In this document: piece after piece, positions 36,275-45,581 of the stretch
How positions within the stretch are numbered: position 1 is the first letter of the stretch
How the letters are laid out: each line of letters starts with the position of its first letter
Source of the DNA: Erythrobacter aurantius
Lineage (GTDB): Bacteria > Pseudomonadota > Alphaproteobacteria > Sphingomonadales > Sphingomonadaceae
Direction of reading: 5' to 3'
Assembly (NCBI RefSeq): GCF_023823125.1
Contig: NZ_CP090949.1
Location: forward strand, 1,140,001-1,204,000
Length of the DNA stretch: 64,000 nt
Notes under the pieces: model-generated
Seen by the model: the letters and a program-made list of their open reading frames with translations, nothing else
What the model was told of the DNA's origin: nothing
Database searches by the model: none
Made by a program: the position numbers and the translations under genes

Positions 36275-37159
36275 TCAGGACAGGATCTTGTCGCCCACAC
36301 CCACCATCTTGCTACGGGTGATCACGACGCGATCACCGCGACGCGCGATTTCGAACAGCTTTTCGGCGAAGGGATCAGGCACGCCGATGCATCCGTGCGA
36401 GGCATAGCCATTGGCGACAGGCGAACCGTGGATCGCGATGCCGTCCCACGTCAGGCGCAGCGTCCAAGGCATGGGTGCGTTGTTGTACTTCTCGGAAACA
36501 TTGTCCTTTTCCTTGGTCAGGATCGGGAAAGTGCCGAGCGGGGTCGGGTGATCCTGCGTGCCCAGCAGAGCCACCGCAGTGCCGATTTCATGCCCGTCGC
36601 GGAAGACGCTGATCACGCGCGCGTCGAGATCGACGGTAATGACAAGCTTGCCATTGGCGGGTGCGCGGGATTCGTCCCAGAACCATTCGCCGTAACGGAT
36701 GGTGCCTTCGATCGGCAGGATGCTCTTGATCACGAAGGGATCGTCGGAAATAGCCGTACGGGTCGGCGCAACGGCAGGGGCCGGAAGCGACTGCACCTGC
36801 GGGCGCGAAATCATGCGTGCGGCCGGCCCGCGGGCGGGAGCCTCTGCGATTGCGGCAGGATTGACGCTGGCGGCCTGCGGCAGGCTCGGCATGTTGACTT
36901 CGCCAACCGTAGGCGGAGGGATCAGCACGACTTCATCGATTGCGATGGCGTAAGGTTGCGGCAGGCTGGGGTCGTAAACCAGCGATTCCCCGCCGGTGGT
37001 CGGATCGATGGCGCGGATTTCGTTCTCGGCTTCGGCGGCGACCTGTGCTGCGGCGTTGGCGGCATCTTCAGGCGTGGTCTGCCCGACAGCCAGTGTCGCA
37101 CCGCCGGCGATCATGGCAAGGCCGATGGCAGCAGCTTTGCGCGCATTGCTGAAGAGCAT
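36275..37159 (-). CDS. L,D-transpeptidase (YkuD domain)
   Basis: The protein has 294 residues from the ATG at 37159, which follows AAAGGGGA. An N-terminal signal-anchor (AAAIGLAMIAGGATLAVG) is followed by a Pro/Ala-rich linker and a YkuD domain (about 155-290). The catalytic motif is HGSPVANGYASHGCIGV, with the nucleophilic cysteine. It acts in the periplasm, forming 3-3 crosslinks or attaching proteins to peptidoglycan. It converges on tilS with 18 bases between the stops. Confidence 0.92.
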   Translation of the reverse strand: MLFSNARKAAAIGLAMIAGGATLAVGQTTPEDAANAAAQVAAEAENEIRAIDPTTGGESLVYDPSLPQPYAIAIDEVVLIPPPTVGEVNMPSLPQAASVNPAAIAEAPARGPAARMISRPQVQSLPAPAVAPTRTAISDDPFVIKSILPIEGTIRYGEWFWDESRAPANGKLVITVDLDARVISVFRDGHEIGTAVALLGTQDHPTPLGTFPILTKEKDNVSEKYNNAPMPWTLRLTWDGIAIHGSPVANGYASHGCIGVPDPFAEKLFEIARRGDRVVITRSKMVGVGDKILS

Positions 37160-37232
37160 ATCCGAAATCCCCTTTGTCATTGAAAGCAATATGCCGATTC
37201 TCCGGCTTAACCGCCAGTGACTATGGGGTGCG

Positions 37233-37249
37233 CGTCCCTCCTAGGGACG
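37233..37249. terminator. Small hairpin between the PEPC-like gene and the L,D-transpeptidase gene
   Basis: CGTCCCT and AGGGACG form a perfect 7-bp stem with a CCT loop, 46 bases after the stop of the PEP-carboxylase-like gene on the minus strand. No T-run follows, so terminator activity is uncertain. Confidence 0.35.
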
Positions 37250-37295
37250 GTGCAGGGGGCCAAAAGTTAACGCGGGGGCTTGCCCGCCCGACGCA

Positions 37296-40082
37296 TCACC
37301 CATGCGCGCCGAACTGGTTGGCGATGGCAACCGACAGCCGCAGCATCAGCGCGTAGGCACGCTCGATCGGGTTGATGTAGTCGCGGGCGATCTGCACGTA
37401 CCCCTCGATCGAGCCATCGGGATAATCGGCGGGCGCGTCCATTGCGAAGTCGCTGGGCGAAGGGAAATGGGTGGGAAAGGCCCGGCGCAACTGCGCGAGT
37501 GCATCATCCACCCGCAGCGAAAACACCATTTCCAGCACGTCTTCGCGGCTGATGTCGTTGGCGCGGCTGAACACCGGGACGGACACCGCCTTCAGGAACA
37601 TGTGCTGCATCAGCGCGAGCCGCAATGCCTGCGCCGCGCCGATCATCCGGCGGGTATCCTGCAGCGCCAGTGATTGCTCTTCGGGCGGGAAATGATCGAG
37701 CAGCCGGTGGAGCTTCAACGCATCGACCCTGAGACGCGAGGCAAGGCGGCGGTAAACGCCGGTACGATCGTCCTTGGTCAGATATTCGGCCAGAACCTCG
37801 CAGGCCGCCGACAGGTGCGGCTCCGTCCCGCGATAGGGGCGGCTGGCCCAGTATGCCGAATTGAACAGCTCGCCATGCGCGGCAACCGTCTTGATGCTGG
37901 CAAGTGCATTGGATGCCCGCGCGAGCCGCAGCAATTGCTGCCCGCGCTCGCTTTCGGCCAGCAGGGCGGCGACTTCTTCGTAATTGCCATCCGCCGCGCT
38001 GCCGATGCCGGAGATGACGTTCACCGGATAGCCCAGTTGTTGCAGGATCGCATTGTGCGGGATCGCGCGAATCTGGCGCAGGTTCATGTCGCGGTCGGCA
38101 GACAGGTCCGACTGGCGGCGCGACACGCGGCTGCCGGTCGAATTGAGCAGGCCGAGGCCAAAGGCGGTGACCGCCCGGCTGTAAGTCGCGCTGCGCAGGT
38201 GCCGGCGCTGATGCGCGCGGATGGCGCGGTAGAAATCAAGGCTGATGTCAGTTCGTGTGTAGAACGGATCGTCGTTTTCGGGGCTGCTTTCCGGGCTGTC
38301 GGTGATGATCCGGGTCAAGGTGGCGCGAGCAAGATCGGGATTGGCAAAGGCAAGATATCCGTCGCCTCCCTGAAAGCTGACCTCGGGTTCAAGCGCGACC
38401 CCGACGCGGGCAAAGCGGCTCCGCGCCCAGGCGCTCATCGGCCATGCGAGGCGATCGGCAAAGCCCGAAGGATGCGCGCCGCGGCCCATGCTTTCGCCAT
38501 GGGTGTTGAAAATCAGCGCGGCAACATCGGTCAGCCCGTGCCGCTCCATCGCCTGTGCCAGCCGACCTTGCAGCCGCTCTATCGCGAGGCTGGCGGGGAT
38601 CTGCCCGACAAAGCGCCCCGCATCGGAAAAGCCCGTCTGGATGCACACCCGCCCGCGCAGCCGGGCGTAATCGCGATATTGGGCTTCCGCACACAGCGCT
38701 TCCAGGAAACGTCCGCCATGTTCCAGCGCGCTTTCGGTTTCGAACAGCGGCGAGACATCAACCTTGTCCTCGATCCCGAACAAACGCGCGAAATAGAGCG
38801 CGGAAAGGATGGTGGAGGGCTGTTCGCATTCCGCGATCAGCATCCTTATCGGCGTATCCGCATCGATATGGCCAAGGATCTGAGCCATCGCGAGGAATTG
38901 CCGGGTCGCGGTGGAGCTTTCGATGGCGAGGCTGGCGAAATTGGTGCGCCTGGGGCTCACTTCCTTCAGCATCTTGCGCAGCGTCGCCATCGCGCCCTTG
39001 CTGGCAAGATCAAGTTCGGGGTTCTCGTGCAGATGCGTGCGGATTGCATTGTGCAACTGCTTGGCGTTCACGCGGAAATGCACATGCGCCATGCCAAGGC
39101 CGTCGGCGCGCATCGCTGCCGCCAGCGTCAGCAGCGACGCCGCCTTGCCCGTGTCTTCTGCCGCTTGCGCCTCGCCCTCAAGCTGCGCGATGATCGCCGC
39201 CAGCGAAGTGAGCTTGGCCGGATCGTCGGCGGTCAGGCGGTTTGCGGCTTCCGACAGGGCCTTGGGCGAAGTCAGGTCGCCGCCAAAGTCCGCCGCGCTG
39301 CGGGCCGCGTGTTCGCAGGCCGCATTGAGCGTCCCGATCAATCCGTGCGCAGGATCAATCGCCGCCAGTTCATCGGCATAGCGCGCCAGGCGATCAGCCT
39401 TTTCCGCGAGGCGAAAGCGGATCGAGGTGTACCATTTGATGTCGGTGCGCCCGTCCATGTCGTAGCCGACCCATGTGGCGAAGCGGAACGGCAACGGGCG
39501 CAAGCCCTTCCACTGATCGGGCCAGCATCCGGCGGCGTGCAGCATTGCCTCGCGCACGATATCGCGCCGCGCGTCCTGCGCATGGGCAATCGCCTGCATC
39601 GCCTGAGCGTGTTCGTAATCTAGCGTGACAGACGGGCGCTGTTCCCCCGAAGCGCACACTTCGCGCCCGATCTCGCTGCCCGAACTGGCGGCAGCGGCCA
39701 CGGCGTCGGTTTGAGCCGGGGTCAGCAGGAAAGTCGGGTGCGCGGTGAAAACGGCGTGCAGGCGCGGGGTTTCCCATTCGGCCCAGAACGCCTCGAAATC
39801 ATCCTTGCCCAGCCGTTCCTGCAAGGCGGCGCGATTGGCGGCGGGCGCAACCGGACCGACCAGCCTTTCAAGCCGCCGGGCGCGAGCTTTCAGGCTCGAA
39901 CACTCCAGTTCCTCCACCAGCCGTTCCACCGCGTCGAGGTCCATCACTCCGCCTTCGAGCGCGCGCGACACATCCAGCCCCAGCTGGAACACCGGATTGA
40001 ACAGCGGCGTTTCGCGGGTGCGGGCGTGAAGTTCCTGCAAGCGTTCGCCCAGATCGGATACGGTGTTGAGCAAGAGCGTCAT
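37296..40082 (-). CDS. Phosphoenolpyruvate carboxylase family protein with altered active site
   Basis: The protein has 928 residues, the usual PEPC length, and PEPC-like motifs along its length. FTAHPT holds His115, matching E. coli His138. PLFET Glu448 and GFSD Asp487 match the metal ligands Glu506 and Asp543, and Arg534 matches Arg587. However, the usual FHGRGG loop reads FNTHGE (Asn526 for His579, His528 for Arg581), GGDRDG reads GYDMDG (Arg396 lost) and Lys546 is Arg490. These are my hand alignments. Canonical PEPC adds bicarbonate to PEP to give oxaloacetate; here that activity is doubtful. It overlaps the glk stop (TAATG) as last gene of zwf-edd-glk. Confidence 0.85.
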   Translation of the reverse strand: MTLLLNTVSDLGERLQELHARTRETPLFNPVFQLGLDVSRALEGGVMDLDAVERLVEELECSSLKARARRLERLVGPVAPAANRAALQERLGKDDFEAFWAEWETPRLHAVFTAHPTFLLTPAQTDAVAAAASSGSEIGREVCASGEQRPSVTLDYEHAQAMQAIAHAQDARRDIVREAMLHAAGCWPDQWKGLRPLPFRFATWVGYDMDGRTDIKWYTSIRFRLAEKADRLARYADELAAIDPAHGLIGTLNAACEHAARSAADFGGDLTSPKALSEAANRLTADDPAKLTSLAAIIAQLEGEAQAAEDTGKAASLLTLAAAMRADGLGMAHVHFRVNAKQLHNAIRTHLHENPELDLASKGAMATLRKMLKEVSPRRTNFASLAIESSTATRQFLAMAQILGHIDADTPIRMLIAECEQPSTILSALYFARLFGIEDKVDVSPLFETESALEHGGRFLEALCAEAQYRDYARLRGRVCIQTGFSDAGRFVGQIPASLAIERLQGRLAQAMERHGLTDVAALIFNTHGESMGRGAHPSGFADRLAWPMSAWARSRFARVGVALEPEVSFQGGDGYLAFANPDLARATLTRIITDSPESSPENDDPFYTRTDISLDFYRAIRAHQRRHLRSATYSRAVTAFGLGLLNSTGSRVSRRQSDLSADRDMNLRQIRAIPHNAILQQLGYPVNVISGIGSAADGNYEEVAALLAESERGQQLLRLARASNALASIKTVAAHGELFNSAYWASRPYRGTEPHLSAACEVLAEYLTKDDRTGVYRRLASRLRVDALKLHRLLDHFPPEEQSLALQDTRRMIGAAQALRLALMQHMFLKAVSVPVFSRANDISREDVLEMVFSLRVDDALAQLRRAFPTHFPSPSDFAMDAPADYPDGSIEGYVQIARDYINPIERAYALMLRLSVAIANQFGAHG

Positions 40083-41074
40083 TAGGCGGGCCTGTCGAAA
40101 TGGGTTTGCGCAAAGGCCGCGGCTGCGCCGAGCAGGCCGGGTTGCGGATGGGTGATGAGCTTGACCGGGAGACTCGCCATCAGGCCGGCAAAGCGCCCCT
40201 TGGCGCGGAACCTCTCGGCAAAGCCAGATGCCAGCAGCGTTTCACGGATGCGGTATCCCAGCCCGCCCGCGATCACGACGCCGCTGGCGCCCTGAACCAG
40301 CGCGATATCGCCCGCCACCGCGCCCAGCGAGAGGCAGAACCGGTCAACCGCAGCAGCGGCAAGGCTGTTTTCGCCGCTGACACCGGCGGTCCAGATCGCG
40401 ACATCGTCAAGCTCTACGACAGCGCGGTTTTCGAGCGCGGCGAGCGCTTCGTAAATGTCGACAATTGCCGGGCCGGACACAACCCGTTCAGTCGAAACGC
40501 GATTGTGGCGCTTGCGCAGGCGGGCGAGGATCGCATCCTCGATGGCGTCGAGCGGGGCGAAATCGCCATGCCCGCCTTCAGTCGCCTGCACCCGGTAATT
40601 GCCAGTTCCGTCGCGCCAGAAATGCGCCACACCCAGCCCGGTGCCGGGGCCAAGCACGCTGATCGTGCCGTTGGCGGGCAGATCGGTTTCAGGCCCGGTC
40701 AGATGCAGGAATTCGTCCGCAGGAGCGCGCGCGGCGGCATGAGCCACCGCTTCGAAATCATTGACGATCAGGTGCCGCGAACAGCCCAGCTTTTCCCGGA
40801 TCAGCGGCGGGCGGATGATCCAGGGATTGTTGGTGAAGCGGATGATGTCAGGCTTGATCTGTCCGGCGACGGCCATTGCCACATCATCGGGCAGGGTGCC
40901 GCCCATGCGTTCGCGGTAATCCTCCCACGCGGTCTGGAAACTGGCGTGGGTTTCGGTGTGGAGCGTGGTCGGCTCGCTCAGTTCGATCAAGCCTTCGGCG
41001 CTGATGGTGGCGATCGCAAAGCGGGCGTGGGTGCCACCGACATCAACCGTGACGATTTCGTGCGTTGCCCCCAT
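40082..41074 (-). CDS. glk: Glucokinase
   Basis: The protein has 330 residues from the ATG at 41074, 4 bases after the edd stop. It shows the ROK-independent bacterial glucokinase pattern VDVGGTHARFA, with LIVNDFEAVAHA, ISVLGPGTGLGVA, TEGGHGDFAP and VVIAGGLGYR. It phosphorylates glucose with ATP to glucose-6-phosphate, feeding Zwf and the Entner-Doudoroff route encoded by the same operon. Its stop overlaps the start of the PEPC-like gene. Confidence 0.95.
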   Translation of the reverse strand: MGATHEIVTVDVGGTHARFAIATISAEGLIELSEPTTLHTETHASFQTAWEDYRERMGGTLPDDVAMAVAGQIKPDIIRFTNNPWIIRPPLIREKLGCSRHLIVNDFEAVAHAAARAPADEFLHLTGPETDLPANGTISVLGPGTGLGVAHFWRDGTGNYRVQATEGGHGDFAPLDAIEDAILARLRKRHNRVSTERVVSGPAIVDIYEALAALENRAVVELDDVAIWTAGVSGENSLAAAAVDRFCLSLGAVAGDIALVQGASGVVIAGGLGYRIRETLLASGFAERFRAKGRFAGLMASLPVKLITHPQPGLLGAAAAFAQTHFDRPA

Positions 41075-41078
41075 CCCG

Positions 41079-42884
41079 TTACAGCCCCGCAGCCGCAAGC
41101 ATTGCCGATGCGCCTTGCTCGGCGCCGTCGGCCTGATCCTGCATCATGCGGTAAAGCTCGCGCCCGACGCCCCATTGGAGCTGCGGATCGGGCGCGGGTT
41201 CGCGGCTGGCCAGATCGGCGGTGGTCGAAAGCTCGCCGGTTTCGGCGCAGACTTTCACCATGTCGCCATCGCGCAGATATGCGAGCGGGCCGCCACCCTT
41301 GGCTTCGGGTGTGATATGGATCGCGGCGGGCACCTTGCCGCTGGCGCCCGACATGCGGCCATCGGTGACAAGCGCGACGCGATACCCCTTGTCCTGCAAC
41401 ACGGCGAGCGGCGGGGTGAGCGAATGCAGTTCGGGCATGCCGTTGGCGCGTGGCCCTTGGAACCGCACGACCACAACCACGTCCTTGTCGAGCTCGCCCG
41501 CCTTGAAAGCGGCGCTGACATCGGCCTGATCCTCGAACACGCGGGCCGGTGCCTCGATCGTCCAGCGTTCCTTTGCGACGGCGGAAGATTTGAAGCAGGC
41601 ACGGCCCAGATTGCCGGTGAGCAGCCGCATCCCGCCATCGCCCAGAAACGGGTCGGATACGGGGCGAAGCATGGTGTCGTCGCGGCTTTCCTCGACGCGG
41701 GTCCATGCCAGCGCCTCGTCCTGCCACACGGGTTCGCCGCGATAGGCGTCAAACCCTTCGTCCCACACCGTCAGGATGTCGCCATGGGCAAGGCCCGCGT
41801 CGAGCAGTTCGCCGATGACATAGCCCATGCCGCCTGCATGGTGGAACTGGTTCACATCGCCCGAACCATTGGGATACACCCGCGCCAGCAGCGGAACGAC
41901 GCTCGACAATTCGGCCATGTCCGACCAGTCGATTCGCACGCCCGCCGCGCGCGCCATGGCCGGAATGTGGATCGCGTGATTGGTCGATCCGCCGGTGGCG
42001 AGCAGACCGATCACCGCGTTTATGATCGCCTTTTCGTCGATCACCTGCGCCATCGTCCGCGTGGTCGTGCCCGAAAGCTGCGCGATACGGTGCACCGCCG
42101 CTCGGTCCAGTGCCTGCCGCAGCTTGGTGCCCGGCTGGACGAACGCCGCGCCCGGCACGTGCAGGCCCATCATTTCCATCATCATCTGGTTGGAATTGGC
42201 GGTGCCGTAGAAAGTGCAGGTGCCCGGCGAGTGGTACGATGCCAGCTCGCTTTCCAGCAGCGCATCGCGGCCCACTTCGCCGGCGGCGTATTTCTGGCGG
42301 GTCTCCTGCTTTTGCTTGTTCGAAATCCCGCTCGGCATCGGGCCTGAGGGCACGAAGATCGCGGGAAGGTGGCCGAACCGCAGCGCGCCGATGACGAGGC
42401 CGGGGACGATCTTGTCGCAAATGCCCAGACACGCGATCCCGTCATACATCTGATGCGACAGCGCGACGGCGGTTGCCATGGCGATGTTGTCGCGGCTGAA
42501 GAGCGACAGCTCCATCCCGTCTTCGCCCTGAGTCACCCCGTCGCACATCGCCGGGGTTCCGCCTGCGACCTGCGCGGTGGCGCCGACTTCGCGGGCGTAG
42601 ATCTTCATGCGATCGGGGTACCGGCCATAGGGCTGATGCGCGGAAAGCATGTCGTTATAGGCGGTGACGATGCCGATGTTCGGGCCGCGCCCTTGCTTCA
42701 TCGCATCCTGATCTTCCAGCGCCCCGGCAAAGGCGTGCGCGAGGACGGAGCAGGAAACCTGATCGCGTTCAGGCCGCCGGTCGCCTTCGCGCTTCATCAG
42801 TTCGAGATAGGCGCTGCGGCTGGCGCGCGAGTTTTCGATCACCCGCTGCGTCACCTTGTGAAGGGTATCGTGAAGGTTACTCAT
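41079..42884 (-). CDS. edd: Phosphogluconate dehydratase Edd
   Basis: The protein has 601 residues, the usual Edd length. IlvD/Edd family features include [31 protein letters not shown] and [20 protein letters not shown] with the cluster cysteines, and [15 protein letters not shown] near the C-terminus. It dehydrates 6-phosphogluconate to KDPG. It overlaps zwf by 8 bases. No eda (KDPG aldolase) gene follows in the operon; that enzyme must be encoded elsewhere. Confidence 0.96.
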   Translation of the reverse strand: MSNLHDTLHKVTQRVIENSRASRSAYLELMKREGDRRPERDQVSCSVLAHAFAGALEDQDAMKQGRGPNIGIVTAYNDMLSAHQPYGRYPDRMKIYAREVGATAQVAGGTPAMCDGVTQGEDGMELSLFSRDNIAMATAVALSHQMYDGIACLGICDKIVPGLVIGALRFGHLPAIFVPSGPMPSGISNKQKQETRQKYAAGEVGRDALLESELASYHSPGTCTFYGTANSNQMMMEMMGLHVPGAAFVQPGTKLRQALDRAAVHRIAQLSGTTTRTMAQVIDEKAIINAVIGLLATGGSTNHAIHIPAMARAAGVRIDWSDMAELSSVVPLLARVYPNGSGDVNQFHHAGGMGYVIGELLDAGLAHGDILTVWDEGFDAYRGEPVWQDEALAWTRVEESRDDTMLRPVSDPFLGDGGMRLLTGNLGRACFKSSAVAKERWTIEAPARVFEDQADVSAAFKAGELDKDVVVVVRFQGPRANGMPELHSLTPPLAVLQDKGYRVALVTDGRMSGASGKVPAAIHITPEAKGGGPLAYLRDGDMVKVCAETGELSTTADLASREPAPDPQLQWGVGRELYRMMQDQADGAEQGASAMLAAAGL

Positions 42885-44334
42885 GCCACGTTACTCCGTC
42901 GCGTTCGGTCAGTGCGATCGCCGCGCTCGGGCCCCATGTGCCGGAGGTGTAAGTCTTGGGCGTGACGCCGTTCGCCTCCCATTCGGCGCGGATCGCGTCG
43001 ATCCATTGCCACTGCGCCTCCACTTCGTCGCGGCGCACGAACAGCGTCTGATCGCCCTTGATCAGATCGAGCAGCAGCCGTTCATAGGCGATCCTGCGCT
43101 GCCGTTCGGCGAAGGCATCGGGCATGGAAATCTTGAGCGGAACCTCGCGCAGCCGCACGCCGTCCTGATCCAGTCCCGGCACCTTGGCCATGAGCGACAG
43201 GGTGATGTCCTCTTCCGGCTGGATACCGATCAACAGCTTGTTCGGGCGCAGGCCCGCGCCTGTCCCTTCGAAGATCGAGTGCGGCACACAGCGGAACTGG
43301 ACGAGGATTTCGGTCACGCGCTTGGGCAGGCGTTTGCCGGTGCGCAGGTAGAACGGCACGCCCTTCCAGCGCCAGTTGTCGACATGTGCCTTGATCGCGG
43401 TGAAGGTTTCGGTGTCGGACGGCTTGCCCAGTTCCTCGTCATAGCCGGGGACGGCCTTCCCTTCGACCGCGCCAGCCCGGTATTGTCCGGTGACGGTTTC
43501 CGCCGCCTTGGCCGGGCGCAGCGCACGCAGCACCTTGACCTTTTCATCGCGCACCGCCGTCGCGTCGAAGCTGGTCGGTGGCTCCATCGCGACCAGCGCG
43601 AGCAATTGCAGCATGTGGTTCTGCACCATGTCGCGCAGCGCGCCGGCATCGTCATAAAAGGCCACTCGCCCTTCCAGCCCGACGGTTTCGGCGACGGTGA
43701 TCTGCACATGCTCGATCACGTTCGAATTCCAGATCGGTTCGAACAGTATGTTGGCAAAGCGCAGCGCGAGCAGGTTCTGCACCGTTTCCTTGCCCAGATA
43801 ATGGTCGATCCGGAAAATCCGTTCTTCAGGGAAGGCCGCCGCCACCGCGTCGTTGATTTCGGCGGAGGTCGCCAGATCGGTGCCGAGCGGCTTTTCAAGG
43901 CACATCCGCACCCGGTCTCCCGTCAGCCCGGCGTGTTGCAGCCCCGCGATGGTGGGGCCGAACAGGCTCGGCGCGGTCGACAGGAAGATCGCCAGCCCGC
44001 CTTCCTCGCCACTGCGCCCGGCATCGGCCACCTTCTGCGCCAGCGCGTCAAAGCCTTCGATGGTCGAGGCGTCGAGCTGCTGGTAGGACAGGCGATTGAG
44101 GAAGGTCGCCATGCTGCCACGCCTGTCGGCCGGCAGGAATTCTTCCAGCGCCTCGCGCGCCATGTTGCGGAATTCCGCGTCGTTTATCTCGCTGCGGGCG
44201 GTGCCGATGATGGCGAGATTTTCGGGCAGGAGCCCGTCGGCTTCGAGCGCGCACAGGCTGGGCAGGAGCTTGCGCCGGGAAAGATCTCCGGTCGCACCAA
44301 ACAGCAGCAGACGATCTGCAGCGAAATCACTCAT
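42877..44334 (-). CDS. zwf: Glucose-6-phosphate dehydrogenase Zwf
   Basis: The protein has 485 residues from the ATG at 44334, which lies 5 bases after AGAGGGGA; an adjacent ATG at 44337 is possible. [13 protein letters not shown] is the NAD(P) loop, and [19 protein letters not shown] carries the active-site His and Lys. It oxidises glucose-6-phosphate to 6-phosphogluconolactone, starting the Entner-Doudoroff route. It is first in zwf-edd-glk-PEPC-like, with a palindromic operator just upstream. No pgl gene is in the operon. Confidence 0.96.
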   Translation of the reverse strand: MSDFAADRLLLFGATGDLSRRKLLPSLCALEADGLLPENLAIIGTARSEINDAEFRNMAREALEEFLPADRRGSMATFLNRLSYQQLDASTIEGFDALAQKVADAGRSGEEGGLAIFLSTAPSLFGPTIAGLQHAGLTGDRVRMCLEKPLGTDLATSAEINDAVAAAFPEERIFRIDHYLGKETVQNLLALRFANILFEPIWNSNVIEHVQITVAETVGLEGRVAFYDDAGALRDMVQNHMLQLLALVAMEPPTSFDATAVRDEKVKVLRALRPAKAAETVTGQYRAGAVEGKAVPGYDEELGKPSDTETFTAIKAHVDNWRWKGVPFYLRTGKRLPKRVTEILVQFRCVPHSIFEGTGAGLRPNKLLIGIQPEEDITLSLMAKVPGLDQDGVRLREVPLKISMPDAFAERQRRIAYERLLLDLIKGDQTLFVRRDEVEAQWQWIDAIRAEWEANGVTPKTYTSGTWGPSAAIALTERDGVTWHE

Positions 44335-44360
44335 CATTATCCCCTCTGGAAGCGCGCAAT

Positions 44361-44374
44361 TGTTAACGTTAACA
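44361..44374. promoter_or_regulatory. 14-bp perfect palindromic operator upstream of the zwf operon
   Basis: TGTTAACGTTAACA is a perfect inverted repeat 26 bases upstream of the zwf start. The form, with a central CG between A/T-rich arms, is typical of LacI-family repressor operators. No lacI-type gene is present in the window, so the regulator is encoded elsewhere. It would switch the Entner-Doudoroff genes with sugar supply. Confidence 0.65.
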
Positions 44375-44420
44375 TGGCCGCACTTCAATACGATCCTGTC
44401 TCTAAATGCCGATCCCGCAA

Positions 44421-45230
44421 TCAGGCTTCAAGCGTTACTTCGACCCTGCTCGCTTCAAATTGCATCGGGGCGAAGCTGGTGATGAAGCTGACGTCGGCGG
44501 CATCGCGCCCTACCCCGATGATCGCGGCATGGGCGAGATCGGCCATGCCGGTCGCATCGACCAGATGCCAGGATCCTGCCTCGGCCCCGTCCGTGCCTTC
44601 GGGATTGGCGAGATACACCGCCGCCACCGCATGAAAATCCTGCGGCGTCACTCCGGGAGCATAGCATGCGACATAGCGCGCAGGAATGGCCGCCGCCCGC
44701 GCCAGCGTGACGAAGAGATGCGCGAAATCGCGGCAGATGCCCTCATGCGCGTGGAAAGTATCGGTCGCGGTGGTGGCGACGGTGCTGGAGCCGGGGGCGT
44801 AGCGGATATTGCCGTGGATCCAGTCCCGGATTGCCGCCACCCGCGCACCGCCGCGCAGGCTGCCGAATGTCGCGTCGCTGAATTCGACGAACTGGCTCGA
44901 ATGGCAGTAACGCGAATCGAACAGGAATTTGACCACCGGTCCGGGCAGACGATGCGGCGGCACCGCGTCGAGCGTTGCCAGATCGGCCAGCTTCCGCTGC
45001 GAGGCGACGCGGGCCTGATACTCCACCTCCACCCGGCCTTCGGCATGCAGCCAGATGCGGGTGCCGATATCGTCCTGCGCCGAAACCCGCGAAAGATGCG
45101 CCGCCGGGCTGATATGGGTCGCAGCATCGACCACTTCCTGCCCCGGCATATCCGCCGCCTCGAACTGCAACAGCACCGACGCGGGATGCGCCAGCGAAAA
45201 GGAGAAACGCGAGGATACGAGGACTGTCAT
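44421..45230 (-). CDS. Transglutaminase-like cysteine protease family protein
   Basis: The protein has 269 residues. An N-terminal bacterial transglutaminase-associated beta domain (about 1-100) is followed by a transglut_core domain with catalytic Cys in EGICRDFAHLF, His in DFHAVAAVYL and Asp in WHLVDATGMA. Such proteins are cytosolic or periplasmic peptidases or amide-forming enzymes of unknown substrate; no signal peptide is visible. It lies 86 bases downstream of the zwf start on the same strand, so zwf has its own promoter in that gap. Confidence 0.88.
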   Translation of the reverse strand: MTVLVSSRFSFSLAHPASVLLQFEAADMPGQEVVDAATHISPAAHLSRVSAQDDIGTRIWLHAEGRVEVEYQARVASQRKLADLATLDAVPPHRLPGPVVKFLFDSRYCHSSQFVEFSDATFGSLRGGARVAAIRDWIHGNIRYAPGSSTVATTATDTFHAHEGICRDFAHLFVTLARAAAIPARYVACYAPGVTPQDFHAVAAVYLANPEGTDGAEAGSWHLVDATGMADLAHAAIIGVGRDAADVSFITSFAPMQFEASRVEVTLEA

Positions 45231-45581
45231 GGCCGCGCGCTATAACAGCCCAGCGGCTGTTGGGTTACAGCAATTCACCCTGCTTGCTCATATCCTCGCG
45301 CTAAGAGGCGATTTTCCTACTGCCTGCGCGACTGGTAATTTGCGGGCATGGTGCCGTGCCCGATCCCCTCTGCCGAAGGCCCTGTTTTCGCCCGAAAAGG
45401 GTTACACCTGGCCGTGCGGAAAGTGACACTTTGCGCGCCCAAAAGTGACGCTTCTTGCGGCTTGGGTGACACTTTGCGCCATCTGGGTGACACTTCGGGC
45501 CGCAATGGTGACAGAACGGAGGTTTTTTCTCCTGGACCGTGTTCCACCTGTTCCACCCTGTTGGGAATCAGGCGAAAGGAA
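45231..45581. other. 351-bp intergenic region with a repeat array
   Basis: This gap between the rimO stop and the transglutaminase start (both genes read leftward) holds no gene I can support. The right half carries six regularly spaced repeats (45401-45528), then two tandem TGTTCCACC copies at 45540-45558. The left half should contain the transglutaminase promoter; I see no clear -35/-10 pair. Confidence 0.6.
45401..45528 (+). repeat. Array of six 21-22 bp direct repeats (consensus start GTGACACTTTGCGC)
   Basis: Copies begin at 45401 (GTTACAC), 45423, 45445, 45466, 45487 and 45508 (all GTGAC). The spacings are 22, 22, 21, 21 and 21 bases, two helical turns, so all copies face the same side of the helix. 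Copies 2 and 4 share GTGACACTTTGCGC exactly; the others are degenerate, and the last keeps only GTGACA. Such arrays are seen as replication iterons, as multiple transposase-binding sites at transposon ends, or as repeated operator sites. Confidence 0.75.

Noticed and set aside
37674..39623. 649-codon open frame on the plus strand
   Set aside because: It is antisense to the PEPC-like gene and has shadow-type composition.
45317..45556. 79-codon frame on the minus strand covering the 21-bp repeat array
   Set aside because: No ribosome site is present, and the apparent seven-residue repeat is just the 21-base DNA period translated. I treat the array as non-coding.
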